A stretch of DNA of 64,000 bases from assembly GCA_046295175.1 (NCBI GenBank), contig JBKBNY010000011.1, positions 1-64,000 on the forward strand, written 5' to 3'. The notes under the pieces are model-generated. The model was not told the origin of the DNA and did no database searches. It worked only from the letters and a program-made list of their open reading frames with translations. The position numbers and the translations under genes were made by a program. Below are positions 25,948 through 33,210 of this stretch, piece by piece. The stretch's first letter is position 1; the number at the start of each line of letters is the position of its first letter. Origin of the DNA: JALOLV01 sp046295175 (GTDB lineage Bacteria > Bacteroidota > Bacteroidia > Cytophagales > Spirosomataceae).

Positions 25948-26496
25948 TTAGCTTGGTTTTTGGGGTAATACATAGCCCAAAGTACCCATTCGCTCACCCA
26001 TTTGTTTATAAACTTCGGGGTCGGTTGGGGTAAGTGTTGCCAATCCATCTACATAGCGATTAAACATGCAAAATGTGGCGGCAATTAACACCGTATCATG
26101 AATATCGCGGTCGGTTGCTCCGTGCATTCGGGCGGTTTCAATATCCTCTGCACTGACGGTTCGGGCGTCGGCTTGTACACACCCTGCAATTTTCAAAAGA
26201 CTTTTGAGCTTGTCCGAAATCGGGGCGTTTTGATAATCACCCAATACTAAATCGACCGTTTGACCATCGTCTTGAAACAAATATCTGGCCGCCGCCGCAT
26301 GGCTACAAGTACAAAACGTGCAATCGTTTCGCGACGAAACGTAAGCAGCTATCAACTCCCGCTCGGCCTGACTCAGGGGTGAGTCTTCTCGCAACAGAAT
26401 CTGAGCTAATTGATAAAGCGGTTTGCCGGTGCCTGGTCTGTACATAACCAAACTGCGGATTCCGGGAACATCTTTTTCTAAATCTATATGTGCCAT
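25948..26496 (-). CDS. carboxymuconolactone decarboxylase (AhpD-like) family protein 3
   Basis: This 182-residue paralog has CTFCTCSH (Cys59, Cys62, an extra Cys64, His66), Glu45 in AERE, and DTVLIAATFCMFNRYVDGLA near residues 137-156. The additional Cys between the redox pair and the His is unique among the four copies here. It is the first of three tandem CMD genes, 69 nt after the second PAP2 gene. Confidence 0.88.
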   Translation of the reverse strand: MAHIDLEKDVPGIRSLVMYRPGTGKPLYQLAQILLREDSPLSQAERELIAAYVSSRNDCTFCTCSHAAAARYLFQDDGQTVDLVLGDYQNAPISDKLKSLLKIAGCVQADARTVSAEDIETARMHGATDRDIHDTVLIAATFCMFNRYVDGLATLTPTDPEVYKQMGERMGTLGYVLPQKPS

Positions 26497-26565
26497 AGTT
26501 TTATTTATTCTGATTTAATGGGCATTTACTTTAAGTCGTTAATCATTGATATACACTTGCTTATA

Positions 26566-27933
26566 TCACCTCCATTTTATTTTATTGATATTCTCTCCGA
26601 TTTTTTTACCCTCTTCGAGTCCTATCAGATTATCTTGCATTGTGTGGATACCACCATAAAGTCGAGAAATGCCGCACTCGTCGGCGATTTGAGAAATTTT
26701 AGTAAAACTTCTGCTTTTGTATTCTACATTTCGGATACTGTCTTTGGGTCTGCCACGATGCGTGTCGTCGATAAAACTGACCTTATCGCCAAAAATATCA
26801 ATCAGTACTTCGGCTGTTGCGGCCATTTGGGTCGAATGCCCCGACGGAAAACCCGGAAAAGGTGGCTCTGGCCAATACTGATTGAAGTTTTTATCAATGT
26901 TTTTCCGGATGTAGTTCTTGGGTCTTTCAGAGTGATACACATACTTATTCTTCCAACAATTGATAAAAGCATCGGCACACGCCATGCCTACTCTCGCAAA
27001 AGCCATTGCCGAAACCACCAAATCAGGTTTCTTGGCTTTGATAAGGATAATCGTAATATTGTATGAATGCCCGGGTGGGGCTGTTGTAAAAGCAGGGTCA
27101 TCACCCCACCAATTCGCAATCTCTTTTTGCTCTTGGGTGAGATTTTTCTGAATATTGTAAACTTGCCTAAACTGCTGGTAGTAGTCTGAGGTAGTATCTC
27201 TCGAAAAAGGAATCATTTTGACAACTGGCAGGTCGGCATTGGCCTTAACAAAACTTCTGTTATTTCCCCAATACGGATGCAGAGGCATCATAATCGGCGA
27301 CTGCCCGCCCACTGGTGGGTCCCAGAGCCCATTTTGTGAATCTCGGTGGTATTTGTACTCGGGGTCAAAACTCTTGAAATTCATCTCGTGGCCACCGTCG
27401 GTCATCGACCATTCATAAATCCGATTGGCCAATGCTTTACCAAACACTACCGAGCGATTTGTAATACTGGTATCTGCTACGGCCAGTTCTCGCTCTTTGA
27501 GTATGGCTTTTTCTAAAGAATCAAGTCTTTTAATTGCAAAAAAGCCAAATTCGCTTTTTTCGGGTTGCCAAAGTTTACGAATAATTAGCGATTGACTTGC
27601 ATTTAGCACAGTTTCCCAATCGTATTGTTTTGCTTTTTGAGGTTTGGGGATGTCGGCCAAACCATTCAGTTGCGAGGCAATAGATTTATATTTAGGATTG
27701 CTATAAACTACCGATTCGTACATCGTCAGGCCGATATACCCCAAACTCCTCGAAATAAATGTCGGCGATTTAGTAGTCTGGATATTGATAAAATCGAGTG
27801 TGGTTTTGGCCCATTTAAGGGTAATTTCGTTGTTATTTTGTTTGGTTTTGACAACGGAACTTTGCGATGCAACACTAAGCCACATCCCTAAGCAAAAAAT
27901 AAGTGTAAGTATTTTCAGCAGTTTAATCGGCAT
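26566..27933 (-). CDS. PAP2/vanadium-dependent haloperoxidase-like exported protein
   Basis: The 455-residue product starts with a signal peptide (MPIKLLKILTLIFCLGMWLS). The haloperoxidase/acid phosphatase site is complete: KX6RP (KYVYHSERP, about residue 329), PSGHS (about 362-366) and SRX5HX3D (SRLYGGIHTMQD, about 423-434). An upstream in-frame ATG at 27966 would run into the MFS gene and adds non-signal sequence, so I start at 27933, 7 nt after the MFS stop. With vanadate such enzymes use hydrogen peroxide and halide; with phosphate they act as phosphatases. The sequence alone does not decide. Confidence 0.86.
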   Translation of the reverse strand: MPIKLLKILTLIFCLGMWLSVASQSSVVKTKQNNNEITLKWAKTTLDFINIQTTKSPTFISRSLGYIGLTMYESVVYSNPKYKSIASQLNGLADIPKPQKAKQYDWETVLNASQSLIIRKLWQPEKSEFGFFAIKRLDSLEKAILKERELAVADTSITNRSVVFGKALANRIYEWSMTDGGHEMNFKSFDPEYKYHRDSQNGLWDPPVGGQSPIMMPLHPYWGNNRSFVKANADLPVVKMIPFSRDTTSDYYQQFRQVYNIQKNLTQEQKEIANWWGDDPAFTTAPPGHSYNITIILIKAKKPDLVVSAMAFARVGMACADAFINCWKNKYVYHSERPKNYIRKNIDKNFNQYWPEPPFPGFPSGHSTQMAATAEVLIDIFGDKVSFIDDTHRGRPKDSIRNVEYKSRSFTKISQIADECGISRLYGGIHTMQDNLIGLEEGKKIGENINKIKWR

Positions 27934-27940
27934 TTTCAAT

Positions 27941-29152
27941 TCATTGTAAATAATTTTTATTGTCATCGGGTTTTAACCAAGACACCATCAACGCGATAAA
28001 AAACATTATCGAAAAAGTAAGTAAAGCATTGCTAAAACCTCCGAGAAACGCAACCATCGTACCGACAAAAAAGACTGCTGTAGCAGTGAAGAATCGCCCG
28101 ACATTGAAGCAGAACCCAGAGGCAGTTGCACGGATATTGGTAGGAAATAATTCGGGAATATAACTTGACAATGAGCCTTGGCTAATCCCGAAGAATAATG
28201 ATAAAAACGCAGTCTCGAAATAGACGATTGGCTCAAACTCATCATTGGTCAGAAAGAGTAATCCGCAGGCAATGATTAATCCCGAAAATGTGATTATCAA
28301 TGTTTTACGATTCCCAAAACTGCGAATCAGAAATCCCGAAAAAATACCACCGACGATACCGCCGATTCCTAAAAGCATCATCGTAATACCGCGTTCTTTT
28401 TGGCCAGTTTCTCCTGCGGGCAAGAGTGTCTGTACCCACGTGGGCAACCATGAGAATATCCCCCAAAGACCTATCAAAACCGCTCCAAATATCAGAGACC
28501 CTGCCACAAGGTTTTTGCGATAATCGGGCTTAAAGATTGTCGAATACGAGGTTTTAGTACCCTCGCTACTTTTTTGCCATTTGGGTGATTCTGGTAATAA
28601 AACCCAAATCAAAACTGCATCAATTAGTGGAATCAAACCGAGCCAAAAGGCATCTCGCCATTCTGAAAAAAATACGGTCAATCCGCCAGTGGTTACGATT
28701 CCTACCGGAAACGCAATTGCCAAAATCCCGACGATGATTGGGCGGGTTTTCTCTACCCAGATTTCGGAGATATAAACGGTGGTAATGAGTAGCACTCCGC
28801 CAACGCCCATTCCCGAAAAAAATCTACAAATACATAGCAAATACCAGTTTGGTACAATCACTATTAGCAAAGTGGCTAATCCGTAGAGAGCCGTTACGAT
28901 AACCAATACTTTTTTGCGGCCGATTTTATCGGCGATGATTCCAAAGATTAATCCACCAATCATCCAGCCGTAGAGCGAGATGGCATTGATATATGCTCCT
29001 ACTTCACCCAAGCGTTCTTCTGAGACAGTCTCGCTGAGTAGTTCGGGTACTGCTACTGGCAGGTAAGTTGACATCAAAGTAGAAACTGTGCCACCAAACA
29101 AATAGCTAATGGCACAGAGTATAAATGCTAACCAATGGGTGGATGTCTTCAT
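27941..29152 (-). CDS. MFS transporter
   Basis: The 403-residue protein has about twelve hydrophobic segments and the major facilitator loop signature ADKIGRKKVL near residues 74-83, with the companion SGFLIRSFGNRKTL after segment 8. It resembles the sugar/aromatic-acid:proton symporter group (SV2/AAHS-like). It lies between a broken TonB receptor and the second PAP2 gene, 2 and 7 nt from each, so it should import the small molecule on which the operon acts. The substrate is unknown. Confidence 0.88.
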   Translation of the reverse strand: MKTSTHWLAFILCAISYLFGGTVSTLMSTYLPVAVPELLSETVSEERLGEVGAYINAISLYGWMIGGLIFGIIADKIGRKKVLVIVTALYGLATLLIVIVPNWYLLCICRFFSGMGVGGVLLITTVYISEIWVEKTRPIIVGILAIAFPVGIVTTGGLTVFFSEWRDAFWLGLIPLIDAVLIWVLLPESPKWQKSSEGTKTSYSTIFKPDYRKNLVAGSLIFGAVLIGLWGIFSWLPTWVQTLLPAGETGQKERGITMMLLGIGGIVGGIFSGFLIRSFGNRKTLIITFSGLIIACGLLFLTNDEFEPIVYFETAFLSLFFGISQGSLSSYIPELFPTNIRATASGFCFNVGRFFTATAVFFVGTMVAFLGGFSNALLTFSIMFFIALMVSWLKPDDNKNYLQ

Positions 29153-29154
29153 GT

Positions 29155-29727
29155 TTATTTTAATAATTCATCAAAATTTAGGCTCAAATAATACAAACCA
29201 CCCACCGACGGCGAGCCGTAAGCCTGCACAATGTATTGATTGGTGAGGTTGGATGCTCCGAGTTTTATGACCGATTTTAGGCTCGGAATCTTATAGCTAA
29301 CTTGGGCATCGAGCAAGCTATATGCGTTGATTCGTCCTGGATTTAGGCTGTTGAATGTTCCGTACCAGTCGAATGCACTTTGCCAATGCCATGCTACGCT
29401 AAAGCCAATTTTTTCGGTCAATTTAGAATTACTCACAACCAAATTGGCCTTCCAAGCTGGTATTTATTCCCTTTCGGTTGATAAAATTGTATTTTTAAAT
29501 TTACCACTAAGAACACATAGATACACTTAGTTTGATTATTTCTTAGTGAAACTTTGTGTTCTAAGTTCCTTAGTGGTGATTTTATTTTTAGATGCTATTA
29601 TCCGAAAGGGAATGATTGAAAAGCACCATCGGCATCTTTGATTTTTCCTTTAATTGTACTCTGCATGTGCGAGTGTACGTAAGCACACAAGAAATAGCAA
29701 TAGAATAGGTAAAATTCTACGTTTCAT
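29155..29727 (-). pseudogene. TonB-dependent receptor remnant
   Basis: Reading leftwards from ATG 29727 there is a good signal peptide (MKRRILPILLLFLVCLRTL...) that hits a stop after 25 codons. One base on, the frame reads MQSTIKGKIKDADG, the usual start of the carboxypeptidase-like domain of Bacteroidota receptors. The middle of the gene (plug and most of the barrel, several hundred codons) is missing, and a 148-bp palindromic element is in its place. From 29463 the frame gives PAWKANLVVSNSKL and continues about 100 codons to the stop at 29155 as a typical receptor C-terminus (GASNLTNQYIVQAYGSP, final strand). The receptor cannot be functional. Its position in the operon suggests the ancestor imported the pathway substrate. 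Confidence 0.78.
29466..29613. mobile_element. 148-bp palindromic MITE-like element inside the receptor remnant
   Basis: The element is bounded by ATTCCCTTTCGG (29466-29477) and its inverted copy CCGAAAGGGAAT (29602-29613). Inside is an imperfect hairpin with ACCACTAAG (29503-29511) and CTTAGTGGT (29569-29577) and further AACACANAG/CACTWAG words. It encodes nothing. No target-site duplication is obvious, and receptor sequence is lost on both sides, so the element may mark a deletion joint. Confidence 0.6.
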
Positions 29728-29764
29728 AAAAGTGTAAAAGTTAAAAAGAGGTATAGTTAATTGG

Positions 29765-30325
29765 TTATTTCTTGAGGTGGTCGTAGCCTTGTGGAAGGCG
29801 ATTATAGCCCACAGTTGTGATGCGTTCGCCTAAATATTGGTAAAAAGTGGGGTCGGATGGAGTAACACTCGCCATACCATCGACATACTTATTGTACAAG
29901 CAAAACAGAGCCGCTATAAGTACTGTATCGTGGATTTCACGGTCGGTTGCACCTGCATTTTTGGCTTTCTCTATAGCCTCAGTTGTGACAGATTTACCCG
30001 ATTTCTGTACCATTTTGGCGATTTCGAGCAAGGCTTTCATTTTATCACTAACTGGTGCATTCTCTAAGTCAGACTTCACCATTTCGCAGGTTTGGCTTTC
30101 GCCCAATAAAATATCAGCCGCAGCCGTATGAGCCGCCGTACAAAACTTGCACTGATTTCCGTGCGATACAATTGTCGCGATTAACTCTCTTTCGCCTTCA
30201 CTCAGGCTACTCTCTCCCCGCAAAAGAATCTGTGTGAGTTCTCGGATGGGGGCAGCAGTATCTTGGCGGTATTCGAGCAAACCCGTTATACCGGGTAAAT
30301 GCTCAGGTAAATCAATGTGAGGCAT
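29765..30325 (-). CDS. carboxymuconolactone decarboxylase (AhpD-like) family protein 4
   Basis: This 186-residue paralog starts MPHIDLPEHLPGITGLLEYR and carries CKFCTAAH (Cys59, Cys62, His66), Glu45 in GERE and DTVLIAALFCLYNKYVDGMA near residues 137-156. It is the first gene of the nine-gene leftward operon and lies about 250 nt after the probable promoter at 30580-30610. It is separated from its three paralogs by the receptor remnant, MFS and PAP2 genes. Confidence 0.88.
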   Translation of the reverse strand: MPHIDLPEHLPGITGLLEYRQDTAAPIRELTQILLRGESSLSEGERELIATIVSHGNQCKFCTAAHTAAADILLGESQTCEMVKSDLENAPVSDKMKALLEIAKMVQKSGKSVTTEAIEKAKNAGATDREIHDTVLIAALFCLYNKYVDGMASVTPSDPTFYQYLGERITTVGYNRLPQGYDHLKK

Positions 30326-30579
30326 TTGGTTAAAAAATTCTAAAGAATTGAATAGTTATTCTACAATGTCTTTTCGTCTGATTTTATTCATTTGGTTTAA
30401 ATAATCTTACCGATAAAATTTAAGAAATATTTGACGGCATCAATGACCCCGACCAATACAACAAAAACCTATGAATCAATCTAAATGAGTTTACAATATT
30501 TTTATATTTTCCGATATTCTGTCCAATAATCCGTGTCCGTTTTTATCTTTACTCTTAGAATAATCAAAAAAGACATAGG

Positions 30580-30610
30580 CAAAAGTACAAGTTTCGTACC
30601 AAATTCCAAA
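30580..30610 (-). promoter_or_regulatory. promoter of the CMD/PAP2 operon
   Basis: On the minus strand TTTG (30610 to 30607), exactly 19 nt, then TACTTTTG (30587 to 30580): a full match to the Bacteroidota consensus. The -33 box lies inside the palindrome at 30604-30619. Confidence 0.75.
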
Positions 30611-30619
30611 TTATTGGAA
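30604..30619. promoter_or_regulatory. operator-like palindrome in front of the XRE gene
   Basis: TTCCAAATTATTGGAA is a near-perfect palindrome ending 15 nt before the XRE start codon and covering the -33 box of the divergent operon. Binding here would repress both directions, which fits an autoregulated XRE repressor. Confidence 0.6.
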
Positions 30620-30634
30620 AAAAATAAAAACAAA

Positions 30635-31111
30635 ATGATTAAAAGTTATTTTTCGGAAAACTTACATAACTTACGAAAATACAAGAAAATATCTCTCGAA
30701 GAACTTGCCGAAGCAATAAATGTAAGCAAAAGTGCCATTTCCGACTACGAAAATGGCAAATTCTCACCAGCCTTGTCTGTTTGTAGGAAAATAGCAGATT
30801 TTTTTGATGTGACTATTGACGATTTAGAATATTCCGAAATATTGGAAAAAAAAGACAATAAGACTTGGACAATAAAACAAAAGCAAGGCTCGGCAAAAGA
30901 ACTTTTTGAGGCAAACGAAAGGATTGAAGTATTAGAAAGACTCCGAGACGACTTGGCTTTAGAATTAAAACTAACCAAACAAAAAGTAGAGAGCTTGCAA
31001 ATCCAGCTTCGACTCCAAGACCAACTCAAAGAAAGTAAAGTATCGGAGATTGAACTCCTCAAAACGCAGATTCAACTTTTAGAAGAAAAAATCAATTTGA
31101 TAAGCCGATAA
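30635..31111 (+). CDS. XRE-family helix-turn-helix regulator with C-terminal coiled coil
   Basis: The 158-residue protein has an HTH_3 domain at about residues 6-62 (LEELAEAINVSKSAISDYENG is the helix-turn-helix) and a long heptad-rich coiled coil at about 85-157 that probably mediates dimerisation. A longer in-frame reading from 30533 would run through the operator and promoter region, so I choose the ATG at 30635, which begins MIKSYFSENLHNLRKYKK. It is divergent from the CMD/PAP2 operon. One operator-like palindrome lies 15 nt before it and an exact second type inside it at 30832. It is the obvious candidate regulator of both PAP2 units. Confidence 0.85.
   Translation: MIKSYFSENLHNLRKYKKISLEELAEAINVSKSAISDYENGKFSPALSVCRKIADFFDVTIDDLEYSEILEKKDNKTWTIKQKQGSAKELFEANERIEVLERLRDDLALELKLTKQKVESLQIQLRLQDQLKESKVSEIELLKTQIQLLEEKINLISR
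30832..30847. promoter_or_regulatory. palindrome inside the XRE gene
   Basis: TTCCGAAATATTGGAA plus an A-run, identical over 16 bases to 21627-21642. It falls in the linker between the helix-turn-helix and the coiled coil and codes for part of YSEILEKK. Confidence 0.5.
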
Positions 31112-31115
31112 AGAC

Positions 31116-31526
31116 TTAGTCTTCGCCAATGGGTTTCTCAAAACCCTCGGCGATTTCTTTCTGGGCTTTTTGTAGATATGCTTCCAGTTCGTCGGCAACT
31201 TCGTCTTTCGGACGATTCGACAACAAAGATATGATTTCGGTCTGGGCATGAATCAGCGTTTTGAGATAGGCCTGATTCTTTACGATTACGCCTTGATTAT
31301 GAATTATCGAAGACTGATTGTGCGTGATAATGCCTTGATTTTTGATAATAGTTTTTTGATTCTGAATAACAATATCGTGATTCTCGGTGGTTTTGAGCTG
31401 ATTCTCCATCAAAATATCGTAATTCTCAATCAGGTTAGACTGATGATTTGAGAACTCTCCAAACTTCTGATTCAAAACTGCCAAACTCTGCTGAATTTGC
31501 TCTAAAATATCATTTGATTTTGCCAT
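31116..31526 (-). CDS. Asn-heptad coiled-coil protein of unknown function
   Basis: The 136-residue product has no signal or membrane segment. Residues about 34-89 form eight consecutive heptads that each begin with Asn (mostly NQ, e.g. NQKTIIK NQGIITH NQSSIIH NQGVIVK), with Ile/Val/Thr at the next core position. This is a coiled coil with an Asn in almost every turn of the core, which favours a defined oligomer. The C-terminal 40 residues are acidic helix. It converges on the XRE gene with only 4 nt between stops. No function is known. Confidence 0.7.
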   Translation of the reverse strand: MAKSNDILEQIQQSLAVLNQKFGEFSNHQSNLIENYDILMENQLKTTENHDIVIQNQKTIIKNQGIITHNQSSIIHNQGVIVKNQAYLKTLIHAQTEIISLLSNRPKDEVADELEAYLQKAQKEIAEGFEKPIGED

Positions 31527-31584
31527 CTATACGATTCAATATTATCCAGAACAAAAGTAATAAATAAATTCTACAAAGTAGTCT

Positions 31585-32352
31585 TTACATATACCACCAA
31601 CCCTGCAAATCATCCCAATTGAGGGTTACGTGGTAATTTATCTGCAACATATTGAGGTATCGCATATCTTGTTTTCTGTTTCGCACCAGTGCCTGAAACC
31701 CATACCCCACCTCGACTCGGTTTACGCCATTGCTATAGCCCAATCCCAGATTCGTCCAGTTTTCAGAGAGCAGCAGTCCGTTTTTAGAACTCACAGGCCC
31801 ATTTGTAGCACCTTTTAAGTACAAAAAGGCTTCGTTTGAGGCCACGACGTAGAGTCCTTTTTTAAATTCTTTCGGATTGTACAGCAGATAACTTGCCCCT
31901 AATTGGTACCTAAAAATAGCCGCCGCATCACGGATATTTGTATTGAGATTTAAAGGATACCGAGCCTCAAACCTGCCTCGATGATTGAGCGAAAGCCTCG
32001 CAAATTTTTGAGAATAAGAGCTTTGCACCAAAAACCGTGGTTCGTGTTCTTTCAAACCAAAAATATTGTGAATCCCGTAAGCCGCCCCAATACCCATCGA
32101 AAACTTATCGTTGATTTTGCGATTAACTATCAGGTGTGGTACAAAATGGCAATGCCCCGACGGAAAAGACTTACCTTCGATGGTCAGATTAGACGAGTTA
32201 TAAACCGAAAGAACTTGTACGTTGTAGCTCCACTTTTTGGCGATTTTGCCAGTTTGAGAATAATTAGTAATCAGCCCCGTCAGAGATAAATCTTGGGCTT
32301 TTATGCAGCAGGTAGAAAGCAAGTAAATCAATAAAGTTAAAGATTGTTTCAT
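31585..32352 (-). CDS. exported DUF2490-like beta-barrel protein
   Basis: The product from 32352 is 255 residues, with a signal peptide MKQSLTLLIYLLSTCCIKAQ and alternating strands through to the end (e.g. RLSLNHRGRFEARYPLN). It resembles DUF2490 outer-membrane proteins. An upstream in-frame ATG at 32376 adds eight residues ahead of the signal peptide and seems unlikely. Neighbours give no functional hint. Confidence 0.65.
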   Translation of the reverse strand: MKQSLTLLIYLLSTCCIKAQDLSLTGLITNYSQTGKIAKKWSYNVQVLSVYNSSNLTIEGKSFPSGHCHFVPHLIVNRKINDKFSMGIGAAYGIHNIFGLKEHEPRFLVQSSYSQKFARLSLNHRGRFEARYPLNLNTNIRDAAAIFRYQLGASYLLYNPKEFKKGLYVVASNEAFLYLKGATNGPVSSKNGLLLSENWTNLGLGYSNGVNRVEVGYGFQALVRNRKQDMRYLNMLQINYHVTLNWDDLQGWWYM

Positions 32353-32410
32353 TCTAAAACTATTTTGATTCACCAATCACAATTTTAGTGCCTAACTTCT
32401 TAAAAAAGCG

Positions 32411-32457
32411 AAAAGCACCCGTCAAAACCAAAAAAACTGATTCTGAGGGGTGCTTTT
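32411..32457 (-). terminator. terminator of the DksA-like gene
   Basis: AAAAGCACCC and GGGTGCTTTT form a 10-bp stem around a 27-nt loop, and T-rich sequence follows when read leftwards. It lies 16 nt after the stop of the gene at 32474. Confidence 0.75.
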
Positions 32458-32473
32458 AGGAGTAAGAATATTT

Positions 32474-32866
32474 TTAGTTCGATGCTCTTAACTTAGCCTC
32501 GATGGTCTGTTGCGTATGTGGTACGGCTCTTAGACGCTCCTTCGGAATCAGCTTGCCAGTATCTTTGCAGATACCGTAGGTCCCGTTTTTGATACGAATA
32601 AGGGCTGCTTCGAGCTGCTGTGCAAATTTCTGCAAACGGGCAGCCGACTGGCTCAACGCTTCTTTTTCGCTGACATCGGCACCGTCTTCGAGCATTTTTG
32701 TACTGCCCGATGTGTAATCTGTACCGTTATCGTTTTTGCGAGAGAGCGTCTCTTTGATAACATTAAACTCATTGCGTGTAGCATCGAGTTTCTTGATGAT
32801 AATTTCTTCAAACTCCTTCAATTCTTCTTCAGAATATCTGGTTTTTTCTTCTAATACTGCTGACAT
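32474..32866 (-). CDS. TraR/DksA family protein with degenerate zinc finger
   Basis: The 130-residue protein has the DksA layout: an N-terminal coiled coil (about residues 10-85) with acidic tip residues, then the GxCxxxGxxIPxxRLxAxP zinc-finger region (YGICKDTGKLIPKERLRAVP). Only the first of the four zinc cysteines remains; the others are Thr and Ala-type residues. DksA-type proteins enter the secondary channel of RNA polymerase and modulate initiation. Cys-poor forms are common in Bacteroidota. A leftward TATATTTG promoter lies 50 nt upstream and a terminator follows, so it is a single-gene unit. Confidence 0.87.
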   Translation of the reverse strand: MSAVLEEKTRYSEEELKEFEEIIIKKLDATRNEFNVIKETLSRKNDNGTDYTSGSTKMLEDGADVSEKEALSQSAARLQKFAQQLEAALIRIKNGTYGICKDTGKLIPKERLRAVPHTQQTIEAKLRASN

Positions 32867-32916
32867 AGAAGTGCGTTTTGGGGTTATAACGTCGAATGGC
32901 TTCTAAAAAATCCCAC

Positions 32917-32947
32917 AAATATAGTTTTTTGATAGACTAATCCAATA
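32917..32947 (-). promoter_or_regulatory. promoter of the DksA-like gene
   Basis: On the minus strand ATTG (32947 to 32944), 19 nt, then TATATTTG (32924 to 32917). The -7 box is a full TAnnTTTG match; the -33 box has one mismatch. Confidence 0.6.
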
Positions 32948-33128
32948 TATCCGATAAAATTCTTGAATTATTCAAAAAAAATTTTCTACTAATCTTCTCA
33001 CATTCACCACGAGAAAATTTGGAAACTTCTCAAAACAATCGCAATAAATTAGGCGTATATATAAAACAGTAAGCGAATATTTTCCCCTAAAATTTAACGA
33101 TTTTAAGAAAAAATATATTTTAATTAAG

Positions 33129-33162
33129 TTTGCAGCGAAATTTCGTTTTGAGCTTAGGTTTA
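33129..33162 (+). promoter_or_regulatory. probable promoter of glutamate dehydrogenase
   Basis: TTTG (33129-33132), a 22-nt spacer and TAGGTTTA (33155-33162, one mismatch). The spacer is slightly long. Confidence 0.4.
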
Positions 33163-33210
33163 CAAACATTAAGTTCCAAACGCAAAACCAACAAACTAAG
33201 AACAATTAAT

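Larger units (their letters stand above)
30326..30634. other. 309-bp divergent control region
   Basis: No gene is seen. It separates the CMD operon (left) from the XRE regulator (right) and holds the operon promoter, the palindrome at 30604-30619 and a looser TTCCGATATT...TCCAATAAT pair at 30508-30530. The operon transcript would have a leader of roughly 250 nt with no long open frame I would support. Confidence 0.65.
32867..33210. other. 344-bp divergent intergenic region
   Basis: It holds the leftward dksA-like promoter (32917-32947) and a probable rightward promoter of the dehydrogenase gene (33129-33162). A reading frame from 33130 into the dehydrogenase is open but I do not think it is translated. 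Confidence 0.6.

Noticed and set aside
26488..27066. 192-codon rightward open frame opposite the second PAP2 gene
   Set aside because: Antisense to a gene with intact catalytic motifs; no recognisable domain.
29466..29613. Insertion sequence with its own transposase
   Set aside because: At 148 bp it has no coding capacity; it can only be a non-autonomous element or recombination scar.
30533..30634. N-terminal extension of the XRE regulator
   Set aside because: It would translate the promoter and operator region and adds 34 residues before the helix-turn-helix domain that normally begins near the N-terminus.
33130..33210. N-terminal extension of glutamate dehydrogenase
   Set aside because: The extension overlaps the probable promoter and is absent from the usual family length; ATG 33211 gives a normal N-terminus.
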